A DNA stretch of 49,080 bases from an uncultured Bacteroidota bacterium. Lineage in GTDB: Bacteria; Bacteroidota; Bacteroidia; Flavobacteriales_D; Sanyastnellaceae. Each line of letters opens with the position of its first letter. Position 1 is the stretch's first letter. The translations under genes and the position numbers were made by a program. Under the pieces are notes generated by a model. It was not told the DNA's origin. It ran no database searches and saw only the letters and a program-made list of their open reading frames with translations. The DNA lies in assembly GCA_903932685.1 (NCBI GenBank), contig CAIZGX010000041.1:1-49080 (forward strand), written 5' to 3'. This document shows positions 18,041-26,507 of the stretch, piece by piece.

Positions 18041-20320
18041 TTATCTGTTTAAGGTTCCTTTGGCTTGAGCGTCAACCACTGCAATACGAACCATGTTCAC
18101 AATTTCGCGCACAGAGCAGCCCATCTGCAAGATATGATAACTCCTTTTCATTTCTAATAAAATCGGACCTATAACTTCCATTCCTGCAACTTCTTGAAGA
18201 ATTTTGTAGCTAATATTTCCAGCAGAAAGGTTAGGGAAAATAAGTGTGTTTACTTTCGAGTCGGCCAATTTAGAAAATGGAAAATTCTCTTTTCTCATTT
18301 CAGGATTAAGGGCGAAATTTGCTTGAATTTCCCCATCTACAATAAGATGAGGATGATTGTGATGAAGAATTGAAACCGCTTTGGCTACTTTTTCAGGATC
18401 TGAGCCGTGAGAAGAACCAAAATTTGAATAACTCAACATCGCAATTCTCGGTGCGATTTTCATCTTGGAGACAGCGTCGGCAACCAACAAAGTAATATCA
18501 ACTAATTGTTCTGCAGTTGGTTCCCGATTAACGGTTGTATCGGCGAAAAACATGGGTCCTTTTGGCGTTTGAACAATATACATTCCGCATACTGTTTTAA
18601 CATCTTTCGCGGCACCTATTGTCTCCAACCCGGGACGAATAACTTTAGCGTAATTGCGTGTCATTCCAGAGATCATTGCGTCTGCAACACCTGTTTCTAC
18701 CATCATTGCGCCGAAGTAATTTCTTTCACGCATGATTCGAGTAGCTTCGGTTTTAGTAATACCCTTCCGCATTCTCTTTTGATAGAAAAACTCACCATAT
18801 TTCTCGCGTTCTGCTTTGTGAGAATCTAGACGGGGATCAATGATTTCTACATCTGCCAAATCCAAATCAAACTCATGAATAAGCTCTCGGATTTTAGATT
18901 CTTCACCCAATAAAATTGGAATTGCAATTCCGTCATCTTTGGCTTGTTCCGCAGCTTTCAAAATTTTCGGATTATCTCCTTCTGCAAATACTACACGTTT
19001 TTTATCTTTTCTAGCGCGCTCTGAAATACCTCTAGTCAAGGCATTATCACGTCCCATTCTACCTAACAGTTCACTTGCATAAGCATCCCAATCTGTAATT
19101 GGATTTTTAGCAACTCCACTTTCTATAGCTGCCTTTGCTACGGCTGTTGAGACAGCTACCAATAAACGCGGGTCATTTGGCTTTGGAATTATATAATCTT
19201 TTCCAAAGGATAGACTTGTAATATGATAGGCTTCCATTACCTCTTCTGGAACAGCCGATTTCGCTAAATCTGCCAAAGCCTTGACAGCCGCCAATTTCAT
19301 TGCGTCGTTAATCTTTGTTGCGCGAACATCCAATGCCCCTCTAAAAATAAATGGGAATCCGAGAACGTTATTGACTTGGTTCGGATGATCACTTCTTCCA
19401 GTTGCCATAATAACATCTGGACGAGCAGCCATTGCCTCTTCGTATGGAATCTCCGGATCGGGATTTGCCAAGGCAAAAACAACTGGATTATCTGCCATTG
19501 TGCAGACCATTTCTGCCGTTACAATATTTCCTTGAGATAATCCCAAGAACACATCAGCATTTACCAATGCTTCTGCCAATGACTCTTCATTCGAATCAAC
19601 AGCGAATCGTTTCTTTCTGTGATCAATATCTTCTCGTGAAGTGTTAATGAGTCCTTTTGAGTCGAACATGCGAATATTCACAGGATTCAAGCCCAGTCCA
19701 ATCATGGTGTTCAAGCAACTTAAAGCAGCAGCGCCAGCGCCGCTTACCACAATTTTAATTTCGCTAATTTTTTTTCCAGCGATTTCAAGTGCATTTAACA
19801 AAGCTGCGCTCGAGATAATGGCGGTGCCGTGCTGATCGTCGTGCATAATAGGAATGTCCAAGGCTTCCTTCAATCGTTCTTCGATTTCGAAAGCTTCAGG
19901 TGCCTTAATATCTTCCAAATTAATACCCCCGAACGTAGGACTGATATTGATAACGGTATTTACGAAATCATCAACCTCTGTGGCCTTCATCTCAATGTCA
20001 ATGGAATCAATATCTGCGAAGATTTTGAAGAGCATTCCTTTTCCTTCCATAACTGGCTTACTCGCTTCTGGCCCAAGATTTCCAAGACCTAGAATAGCGG
20101 TTCCATTTGAAATTACCGCCACCAAATTGCCTTTACCGGTGTATTTATATACATCGTCTATGTTTGCTGCTATTGCCTTCACCGGTTCAGCCACTCCCGG
20201 AGAATATGCCATGGCCAAATCTCGCTGCGTACTGTATGGCTTTGTCGGAACTATTTCCAGCTTTCCCTTCCTCCCTAACTCGTGGTAGTCGAGCGCCTCT
20301 TTCCTCTTTATTTGCTTCAT
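18041..20320 (-). CDS. maeB: NADP-dependent malic enzyme with phosphotransacetylase-like domain
   Basis: MaeB decarboxylates malate to pyruvate with NADP+, supplying NADPH. The ATG at 20320 (MKQIKRKEALDYHELG) gives 759 residues, the normal length for the multidomain form; a TTG seven codons upstream is less likely. The malic domain (about 15-150; the motif YSPGVAEPV) is followed by the NAD(P)-binding domain (about 160-400; VVSGAGAAALSCLN, the segment DSKGLI, FALANPDPEI) and a phosphotransacetylase-like domain (about 420-755; RVVFAEGDNPKILKAA ... GPMFFADTTVN), thought to be regulatory. It heads the minus operon with ruvA and sprA. A consensus -7 element lies 19 bp upstream. Confidence 0.96.
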   Translation of the reverse strand: MKQIKRKEALDYHELGRKGKLEIVPTKPYSTQRDLAMAYSPGVAEPVKAIAANIDDVYKYTGKGNLVAVISNGTAILGLGNLGPEASKPVMEGKGMLFKIFADIDSIDIEMKATEVDDFVNTVINISPTFGGINLEDIKAPEAFEIEERLKEALDIPIMHDDQHGTAIISSAALLNALEIAGKKISEIKIVVSGAGAAALSCLNTMIGLGLNPVNIRMFDSKGLINTSREDIDHRKKRFAVDSNEESLAEALVNADVFLGLSQGNIVTAEMVCTMADNPVVFALANPDPEIPYEEAMAARPDVIMATGRSDHPNQVNNVLGFPFIFRGALDVRATKINDAMKLAAVKALADLAKSAVPEEVMEAYHITSLSFGKDYIIPKPNDPRLLVAVSTAVAKAAIESGVAKNPITDWDAYASELLGRMGRDNALTRGISERARKDKKRVVFAEGDNPKILKAAEQAKDDGIAIPILLGEESKIRELIHEFDLDLADVEIIDPRLDSHKAEREKYGEFFYQKRMRKGITKTEATRIMRERNYFGAMMVETGVADAMISGMTRNYAKVIRPGLETIGAAKDVKTVCGMYIVQTPKGPMFFADTTVNREPTAEQLVDITLLVADAVSKMKIAPRIAMLSYSNFGSSHGSDPEKVAKAVSILHHNHPHLIVDGEIQANFALNPEMRKENFPFSKLADSKVNTLIFPNLSAGNISYKILQEVAGMEVIGPILLEMKRSYHILQMGCSVREIVNMVRIAVVDAQAKGTLNR

Positions 20321-20338
20321 TTTCTTTCTTTGAGTTTG

Positions 20339-20346
20339 CAAAAATA
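20339..20346 (-). promoter_or_regulatory. Bacteroidota-type -7 element for maeB
   Basis: On the minus strand TATTTTTG matches TAnnTTTG exactly and lies 19 bp before the ATG at 20320. It directly abuts the terminator of the preceding gene. Confidence 0.5.
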
Positions 20347-20371
20347 AAACAACCTCGAAATTCGAGGTTGT
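20345..20371 (-). terminator. Terminator of the T9SS cargo gene at 20395
   Basis: Read on the minus strand, a 9-bp stem (ACAACCTCG with CGAGGTTGT, 5-nt loop) is followed by a T-rich tract that runs into the maeB promoter. Confidence 0.7.
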
Positions 20372-20394
20372 ACTTGCTTAAAATCTTTATCTAA

Positions 20395-21108
20395 TTATTC
20401 AACAACCACTCGAACGGTTTCTTGCCCTTTCGCAGTCATTAGTGTAAATTGGTATACTCCTGAAGCAAAATCTTCAGCATTCATTAAGATGCTACCCGAG
20501 TTTCCTTTTACTGTAGTTTTTTTCACCAACTTCCCTTGAAGATTCGTAATGATTAGTTGGCCTTCTGTTTCTCCTGTAGGCAGCTTGTAATTCATGAAAC
20601 TCAGTCCCTTCAAAGGGTTGCTTCCAATCAGTTCAAGTTTCGAATTCTCCGTCTCATCAATTGCAAGTGGACAAGTGGACTCGTAGCAAAAGCTAACGGT
20701 CTGACAAGCCTGATCGGCTGGATTCGCTGTATTGAAAAAGCAATAGGTAATTAGCGTTTCGCCTGGGTTTCCTAAAGGCTTGTAGTGAGCGTAAAACGTA
20801 TGATTGGTGTCACTTGCTAATATAGTCTGCGCTAAAAGGGAAACGTTTGTCGTTTCTCCATAGCACACCCCCCAACAGAAATAATTCGAAGTACCTGCAA
20901 CTTCAGAAATTATGCTTCGGCTGCATTTTACAGAAATCTGAACATCCGAGATGTTAGTAACCGGCCATTCGGCAACCATTTCACCTGCCCCTGTAAGTGT
21001 CGCAGCAGTAGCGTTGACCTGAACAACAGGATTTACCAATTCAATGCTTTGCGCTGACAAACCTATAAAAGAGAGCGCGAATCCAAAAAAGAGAAGATTT
21101 TTTTTCAT
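20395..21108 (-). CDS. Secreted protein with T9SS type A sorting domain
   Basis: The 237-residue protein has an N-terminal signal peptide (MKKNLLFFGFALSFIGLSAQ) and a C-terminal type A sorting domain (about 160-237) with the pattern LIITNLQGKLVKKTT ... ASGVYQFTLMTAKGQETVRVVV. The central 130 residues form a beta-rich domain with six cysteines (KCSRS, YFCWGVCYGE, the segment TYCFF, QACQTVSFCYESTC). It resembles a domain often found with Omp28/thioredoxin-type cargo, but I cannot name it. It is predicted to be exported by Sec, moved across the outer membrane by the T9SS, and cleaved. A promoter abuts its start codon. It is divergent from the T9SS thioredoxin gene. Confidence 0.8.
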   Translation of the reverse strand: MKKNLLFFGFALSFIGLSAQSIELVNPVVQVNATAATLTGAGEMVAEWPVTNISDVQISVKCSRSIISEVAGTSNYFCWGVCYGETTNVSLLAQTILASDTNHTFYAHYKPLGNPGETLITYCFFNTANPADQACQTVSFCYESTCPLAIDETENSKLELIGSNPLKGLSFMNYKLPTGETEGQLIITNLQGKLVKKTTVKGNSGSILMNAEDFASGVYQFTLMTAKGQETVRVVVE

Positions 21109-21112
21109 TTTC

Positions 21113-21120
21113 CAAAGATA
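21113..21120 (-). promoter_or_regulatory. Consensus -7 element 4 nt from the start codon (leaderless candidate)
   Basis: On the minus strand TATCTTTG is followed by GAAA and then the ATG at 21108. Transcription starting about 5-7 nt downstream of the element would begin at or near the ATG itself. Confidence 0.5.
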
Positions 21121-21191
21121 TAAAAAGTAATTGGGCGAAATATTTCTTTATATTCGTTGCCCTAAAGTAAACCTATTAATAATTTAATCAC

Positions 21192-22709
21192 ATGAAAAAA
21201 GCTCTACTATTGATGGTTGTTGCCGTAATGTCGTCAACAATGTCTTTCGCTCAGTTGCCTGCAGGATCATTTGGTCAAGATTTCACAATCACTGACCAAT
21301 TTGGTGTTTCGCACAACTTGTACAACTATTTAGATCAAGGATACACTGTATACCTTGACGTATCTGCAACATGGTGCGGACCATGTTGGAACTTCCACTT
21401 GTCTGGTGCTTTGGACGAGTTGTATATCAACCACGGTCCTGCTGGTGCTCCTGGAGTATCTGCTGCTACTACTGATGAGGTTATGGTAATTTGGATTGAC
21501 GGTGATGGTACGACTACTGACGCTGACATGGCTGGTACTGGTGGTTCAACTCAAGGTAACTGGTTAAACCCATCAGGAACTGCAATTGATTTTCCTTTGG
21601 CAAACCCAGCAACTGCTGTAGCCAACGCAATCAATGATGATTATGCTATTGCTTATTACCCAACGGTATACCGCATTTGCCCTAACCGTATTGTAACTGA
21701 AGTTGGTCAATTAGATGGTGCTGGTTTGTATGCTACTCTTCAAGAGTGTCCTCCTCCAGCTTTCCAATCTAACGACCCTTCTATGTTAAGCTACGATGGT
21801 GACTTAGCTACTTGCGGAAACGTTGACGTTGCTGTAACTATTCAAAACAACGGTACTGCTCCTTTAACTGCTTGCACTATCACTGTAACTGGTGGTACTG
21901 CTCCGTTGGTATACAACTGGACTGGTAACTTGTCTACTTATGCTGTAGCAACTGTTAACGTTGGTTCTGTTGCAATCACTGGTGCTACAAATTTGAATGT
22001 GAGCATCACTTCTTCTGATGACAACACTTCAAACAATGCTACTTCAGCTCCTATCGCTTTCGCAGCAGATGGTACAACTCACGTTAAGATTGATATCTTA
22101 TTCGACCGTTATCCTGAAGAGTCTTCATGGTCTATCACTGACGATGCTGGAAACGTTGTAGCTTCTCGTGATTACAGTGCAGCTCCAATGCCTGCTGACA
22201 ACTCAACTAAAATTGAAAACGTTTACCTTCCATCTACTGGTTGTTACACTTTCACTGCAGTTGATGCTTACGGTGATGGTTTCTATGACATGCAATGGGG
22301 TGCTCCTGTAAACGGACATATGTTCGTTACAACTGTAAGCGATGCTGGTGCTACTTTCTCTTCTCTATGGAACTACGATGGATCTTACAACTTCGATGAA
22401 GCTGCTGCTCCCGCTAACGTAAACACTGTAGTAGGTATCGAAGAAGTTAATCTTTCTGCTGGTGTTAGCGTTTATCCTAACCCTGCAAATGATTTCATCA
22501 ATGTTGCGTACGGTTTAACTAACAACAGCGTTGTTACAGTTGACGTTATCAACGTTCTTGGTGAGCGCGTAATGACTGAATACGTAGGTAGCCAAGTTGC
22601 CGGAAACTACACTTCACGTTTAGATGTTTCTAACCTTTCTGCTGGTGTTTACATGTTGAATGTAACGATCAACGGAACTGTGAACACTGTTCGTGTTTCT
22701 GTAAAATAA
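21192..22709 (+). CDS. Secreted thioredoxin-fold protein with T9SS type A sorting domain
   Basis: The 505-residue protein has a signal peptide (about 1-20, ending SFAQ) and a thioredoxin-like domain (about 25-190) with the active site ATWCGPCW, followed by a cis-Pro region (AYYPTVYRICPN). Then come beta-sandwich segments (about 200-300, a CARDB-like AVTIQNNGTAPLTACTITV), another domain (about 300-410), and a C-terminal type A sorting domain (about 425-505; SVYPNPANDFINVAY ... AGVYMLNVTINGTVNTVRVSV). It is presumably displayed on the cell surface or secreted. Codon choice is strongly biased (GCT, GGT, ACT), unlike its neighbours, which suggests high expression. It has its own terminator. Confidence 0.88.
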   Translation: MKKALLLMVVAVMSSTMSFAQLPAGSFGQDFTITDQFGVSHNLYNYLDQGYTVYLDVSATWCGPCWNFHLSGALDELYINHGPAGAPGVSAATTDEVMVIWIDGDGTTTDADMAGTGGSTQGNWLNPSGTAIDFPLANPATAVANAINDDYAIAYYPTVYRICPNRIVTEVGQLDGAGLYATLQECPPPAFQSNDPSMLSYDGDLATCGNVDVAVTIQNNGTAPLTACTITVTGGTAPLVYNWTGNLSTYAVATVNVGSVAITGATNLNVSITSSDDNTSNNATSAPIAFAADGTTHVKIDILFDRYPEESSWSITDDAGNVVASRDYSAAPMPADNSTKIENVYLPSTGCYTFTAVDAYGDGFYDMQWGAPVNGHMFVTTVSDAGATFSSLWNYDGSYNFDEAAAPANVNTVVGIEEVNLSAGVSVYPNPANDFINVAYGLTNNSVVTVDVINVLGERVMTEYVGSQVAGNYTSRLDVSNLSAGVYMLNVTINGTVNTVRVSVK

Positions 22710-22730
22710 TCTTGAATTTTTCAAGGAAGA

Positions 22731-22760
22731 AGAGCCGACGATGCGTCGGCTCTTTTTTTT
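22731..22760 (+). terminator. Strong terminator after the T9SS thioredoxin
   Basis: A perfect 10-bp stem (AGAGCCGACG with CGTCGGCTCT) around the loop ATG is followed by eight T. Confidence 0.9.
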
Positions 22761-22805
22761 GGTACAGTCATTGGCTAAAGTTTTTTACTTTTAAAAAAAA
22801 TATTT

Positions 22806-23291
22806 ATGCGTCTTTCAATTTCAATCCTCTTCTTGTTCGTTTCGCTAGGGCTATCTGCACAAGAAACCTTGCCGAGTATCTCGTTAAAAGATCTCAACGG
22901 CAAAACCATCAACACAGCCAATCTTGCACAAGACGGAAAACCTACGCTCATCTGTTTTTGGGCCACCTGGTGCAGCCCATGCAAAAAAGAATTGAATAAC
23001 TACCTAGATTTATATGAAGAATGGCAAGCGGAAACTGGCGTTAAAATCATTGCAGTTTCTATCGACGATCAACGATCTGTTTTGCGTGTTGCGCCCTATG
23101 TAAGCAGTGTCATGTGGCCATACGAAATCCTTCTCGACAGCAACAAACAGTTCGCGCAAGCTTTGGGCGTAAACAATGTTCCTCACACTTTTTTAGTGGA
23201 TGGAACAGGGAAAATCGTTTGGCAACATAACAACTATGCAGAAGGCGACGAAGCTGAAGTTCACGAGCAACTTTTAAAATTGAAGCACTAA
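22806..23291 (+). CDS. TlpA/ResA-type periplasmic thiol-disulfide oxidoreductase
   Basis: The 161-residue protein has a signal peptide (about 1-19, GLSAQ) and a single redoxin/TlpA domain. The active site FWATWCSPCKKE (about 54-65) is the CxxC of a thioredoxin, and NNVPHTFLVDGTGKIVW carries the cis-Pro loop. It probably works in the periplasm, reducing or oxidising thiols of exported proteins. It precedes DUF6029 and Omp28 genes, an association I recall from other Bacteroidota. The ATG at 22806 has no strong ribosome-binding site, as is normal in this phylum. Confidence 0.9.
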   Translation: MRLSISILFLFVSLGLSAQETLPSISLKDLNGKTINTANLAQDGKPTLICFWATWCSPCKKELNNYLDLYEEWQAETGVKIIAVSIDDQRSVLRVAPYVSSVMWPYEILLDSNKQFAQALGVNNVPHTFLVDGTGKIVWQHNNYAEGDEAEVHEQLLKLKH

Positions 23292-23311
23292 TTCTCTTCA
23301 TTCCTATTTAT

Positions 23312-23334
23312 AAGCCCGAAAGGGCTTTTTTTAT
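23312..23334 (+). terminator. Terminator after the TlpA-like gene
   Basis: The stem AAGCCC / GGGCTT with a GAAA tetraloop is followed by a T run. Confidence 0.75.
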
Positions 23335-23363
23335 TTCCGATTGCGACGTATTTTCGAAGCTCA

Positions 23364-25049
23364 ATGAATAGAATGAAAAAGATACTTATATTTTTAACCT
23401 TGCTCGGTTTTTCTTTTGGAGCTCAGGCACAAGGCGACCCGAAAAAACCTGGTCAATTGCATGGCAATTTCCAGTTTCTTTCGCAACAATACAGTGAAGA
23501 CAGTCTGATTGGAGCTACCGTTCCCCCTGCAACTACCGCAATAAACGGATTTGGAAATCTAATGTACACCCAAGGCGGTTTCAGCGCTGGTATGCGCTTT
23601 GAAACGTATAACAATGCCATTCAAGGATTCAGCGCTCAAAACAGATACAAGGGCACCGGAATTGGAAACCGTTACATTCAATACCAAGACAGTATTTTCA
23701 ATGTTACGATAGGAAATTTCTACGAACAATTTGGAAACGGATTAACCCTTCGCACCTACTGGGAACCAAACTTGGGAATTGACAATGCACTCGATGGTGC
23801 CCGATTAATCATTACTCCTAAAAAAGGGATAACTCTGAAAGGTATATACGGTCGCCAGAGACTTGAATTTGATAGTAAAATCATCAATGCTGATGGAATA
23901 ATTCGCGGAAGCGATGCTGAATTCAACCTGAACTCTATTTTCAAATCGCTTGCAGAAAAACAAACGCAACTGACCTTAGGGGCTAGCTTTGTAAGTCGAT
24001 ACCAGAGCGGAGAAACCCGTTTCGAAGATTCCTTAGTTTTCCTTACTCCAAATAACGTTTCTAACTCTGCTGTTCGATTACAGCTAAATAGAAAAGCTTT
24101 AGCCTTATCGGCTGAATATGCTCAAAAAATCAATGACCCAAGTGCGGATAACGCCTACCTCTACAGAAAAGGTAAAGCATTCTTTTTGAACGCTTCATAC
24201 AGCGGTAGCGGTCTTGGGGTAAATGCAGCTGTGAAATACATAGACAACATGAGTTTCCGTGCAGATCGTAACTTGAAGTTATTTGACGTGCCTACCAACT
24301 ACCTTCCTTCAATTACAAAACAACATACCTACAATCTAGCAGCAACCTTATATCCCTATGCAACACCGCTAACCGGGGAAGTCAGTTTTATGGGCGAAGT
24401 CTTTTATACCTTCAAAAAAGGAACGAAGCTCGGAGGCAAATACGGCACACAGCTCTCCGCAAACTTCGCAGCTGCAAATGGTTTAGATACAACCCGACTT
24501 ACGGGAATTGAAGCATATACAGACGGCTACGAAGTAAATTCATTAAAGTTTGGACCTACCAAATACGTTCGCGATTTCAATTTAGAAGTTAAGAAAAAAC
24601 TGAGCAAAAAATTCTCCGCAGCCTTCACATATTATTATTTCGAATTTAACACCCTAGTTACCCCGGTAACGAATGACTTCAAGGGAATTGTTTATGCGAA
24701 TATTGAAGTTGTAGAGATGAACTACAAGTTCACTCCTAAAGACAATCTTCATCTTGAAATTCAAGGACTTCAAACAGATCAGGACAAAGGCGATTGGGCG
24801 ACCGTGGTTGCCGAATTCTCTCATTCTCCACATTGGAGTGTTGCCTTGATTGACCAATACAATTACGGGAATTCAACAGAAGAAAAGCGGGTTCACTACT
24901 TATTTGGAACAGTCGGTTATATAAACGGTTCGCAGCGAATTACCTTAGGTTATGGAAAGCGCAGAGAAGGTGTATTCTGCATCGGGGGTGTTTGTCGAGC
25001 AGTGCCAGCAACAAATGGATTTGAACTTATGTATACAGCCAGTTTTTAA
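23364..25049 (+). CDS. DUF6029 family outer-membrane beta-barrel protein
   Basis: The 561-residue protein starts with a signal peptide (MKKILIFLTLLGFSFGAQAQ; the ATG at 23373 would be the tighter start, 23364 adds three residues). The rest alternates polar and aromatic strands, with features such as GNRYIQYQDSIFNVTIGNFYEQFGNGLTLRTYWEP and a final phenylalanine (TASF), typical of an outer-membrane barrel. The N-terminal third matches my memory of DUF6029. It is followed after 1 bp by the Omp28 lipoprotein gene, so the two are co-transcribed and may act together. An element TATTTTCG (one mismatch from consensus) at 23349-23356 may be its promoter. Function is unknown. Confidence 0.72.
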   Translation: MNRMKKILIFLTLLGFSFGAQAQGDPKKPGQLHGNFQFLSQQYSEDSLIGATVPPATTAINGFGNLMYTQGGFSAGMRFETYNNAIQGFSAQNRYKGTGIGNRYIQYQDSIFNVTIGNFYEQFGNGLTLRTYWEPNLGIDNALDGARLIITPKKGITLKGIYGRQRLEFDSKIINADGIIRGSDAEFNLNSIFKSLAEKQTQLTLGASFVSRYQSGETRFEDSLVFLTPNNVSNSAVRLQLNRKALALSAEYAQKINDPSADNAYLYRKGKAFFLNASYSGSGLGVNAAVKYIDNMSFRADRNLKLFDVPTNYLPSITKQHTYNLAATLYPYATPLTGEVSFMGEVFYTFKKGTKLGGKYGTQLSANFAAANGLDTTRLTGIEAYTDGYEVNSLKFGPTKYVRDFNLEVKKKLSKKFSAAFTYYYFEFNTLVTPVTNDFKGIVYANIEVVEMNYKFTPKDNLHLEIQGLQTDQDKGDWATVVAEFSHSPHWSVALIDQYNYGNSTEEKRVHYLFGTVGYINGSQRITLGYGKRREGVFCIGGVCRAVPATNGFELMYTASF

Positions 25050-25050
25050 T

Positions 25051-25920
25051 ATGAAAAAGACAATATTATCACTTTTGTTTTTTGCCCTATTGTTTGGGTC
25101 TTGTGACCAAATTGAAAATCCGGTTACAGTAGCGAAAAACAAATATCGCGAAGATTTGTATGGACAAGCACCAACCTTTCCAACAATCACTGTTGCTGAA
25201 AAAAACGTGCTTTTCGAGGAATTTACAGGTCACTTGTGCGGGTTCTGTCCACCTTCTACTTCGCTTGCTTTAGCGCTAGACGCGGAACTTGGCGCGCGAA
25301 TGGTAACGGTTGCCATTCACGCCGGTTCCCTTGCCTCAACCGGTGGTACCTTGTTTCAGACAGATTATACTACTCCTGTAGGAAATCTTTATTGGGCACA
25401 GCTGAACGGCGGATTCAATCCGACTGCGCGCATTGACCGCCTTGGCGGATTAAGCAGCTACGAATATCTAGACCCAGCCAATCCGAGCAACTGGCAAGAC
25501 ATTGTAACGAATCAAATGAATGTTGCTACACCTGTTCAATTGCAAGCCAATTGCGAATATGTGAGCGCTGATAATGTTTTCAATATTCACATGAATTCAC
25601 AATTCCTTCAAGGATATACTGGTAATGTGAATTTGGTAGTTCTTTTAGTTGAAAATCACTTAATAAGTCCCCAAGAAGATTACAGCCAAACGCCATCTGA
25701 AATTGAAGAATACGAGCACGAACATGTGCTTAGAACCAATGTTTCCGAACCTATGGGAAATTTGGTCATAAACAGTCCAAGTGCTGGCTTCACTGCAACG
25801 ACTAGCTTTACTATTCCTGTTGACGCCAGTTGGGAGCCTACAAATATGACTGTTATTGGATATTTAGTTGACGCCAGCACACATGCCGTTTTGAATGCTA
25901 TAGAATATGAAATTAACTAA
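25051..25920 (+). CDS. Omp28-related lipoprotein with thioredoxin-like CxxC
   Basis: The ATG at 25051 gives a 289-residue protein with a lipoprotein signal peptide ending LFGSC, so it is lipid-anchored; an upstream in-frame ATG would remove this and is rejected. The motif EEFTGHLCGFCPPST (about 56-70) is the Omp28-family thioredoxin-like active site, and the segment FNPTARIDRLGG is a second family hallmark. The C-terminal half is a beta-sandwich (about 150-289). It lies 1 bp after DUF6029 and overlaps the next gene by 14 bp. It may exchange thiols with the TlpA-like and T9SS thioredoxin proteins nearby, which is inference. Confidence 0.86.
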   Translation: MKKTILSLLFFALLFGSCDQIENPVTVAKNKYREDLYGQAPTFPTITVAEKNVLFEEFTGHLCGFCPPSTSLALALDAELGARMVTVAIHAGSLASTGGTLFQTDYTTPVGNLYWAQLNGGFNPTARIDRLGGLSSYEYLDPANPSNWQDIVTNQMNVATPVQLQANCEYVSADNVFNIHMNSQFLQGYTGNVNLVVLLVENHLISPQEDYSQTPSEIEEYEHEHVLRTNVSEPMGNLVINSPSAGFTATTSFTIPVDASWEPTNMTVIGYLVDASTHAVLNAIEYEIN

Positions 25921-26503
25921 GCTTGTCTTTCTTCTTCTTCTTTCCTGCGAATTACATGCTCAACAAGCATTCAACGCAGGAATAGCTATAGGCATGACCA
26001 CCTCTCAAATAAGTGGCGATGGCCTTGGCGGATGGGATAAATTCGGAGTAACTGGAGGAGCCTATGTCAACGCTCCATTCAACAAAACAAACGGACTTCG
26101 AATTGGTCTGTATTATTCTCAAAAAGGATCACGAACCAAACGCGACACACTGAACTTCAACACATTTTCTTTTCGACTAAATTATATCGAAGTTCCCGTG
26201 CAGTGGTCCTACCAGAATGGTCCATTCACATTTTTATCAGGACTCTATTACGGACAAATAATAAAACAGGAAATTCTTGCCAATCAGTTGACTTATCCCG
26301 TTTCACCCGCATTTCGAAACTTCGATGTGGGTCTGGGTATAGGAGCGCTCGTTCAATTGGGAGACCATCTCTTTGTGGAAGCAAAATTCTCGTCTAGTAT
26401 ACTTCCAACAAGACCTTCACCAAATTTCGCCAATCCGAATTCTTATTACGAAAAAGGGAACTACAATCAAGTCTTGCATTTTTTAATCGGAAGAAATTTC
26501 TGA
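25907..26503 (+). CDS. PorT-like outer-membrane beta-barrel protein
   Basis: The 198-residue protein has a signal peptide (about 1-18, ELHAQ) and an eight-strand-type barrel with the family motifs GIAIGMTTSQISGDGLGGWDK, RIGLYYSQKGSR and NYIEVPVQWSYQ, ending in NF. These fit the PorT/outer membrane protein beta-barrel family (OMP_b-brl_2). It overlaps Omp28 by 14 bp, so it is the last gene of the DUF6029-Omp28 operon. Its specific role is unknown; PorT itself is a T9SS component but sequence alone does not make this protein PorT. Confidence 0.78.
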   Translation: MKLTKLVFLLLLSCELHAQQAFNAGIAIGMTTSQISGDGLGGWDKFGVTGGAYVNAPFNKTNGLRIGLYYSQKGSRTKRDTLNFNTFSFRLNYIEVPVQWSYQNGPFTFLSGLYYGQIIKQEILANQLTYPVSPAFRNFDVGLGIGALVQLGDHLFVEAKFSSSILPTRPSPNFANPNSYYEKGNYNQVLHFLIGRNF

Positions 26504-26507
26504 TTCC

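Noticed and set aside
24952-25050. Upstream start for the Omp28 gene
   Set aside because: It would add 33 residues inside the DUF6029 gene and remove the lipoprotein signal that begins at 25051.
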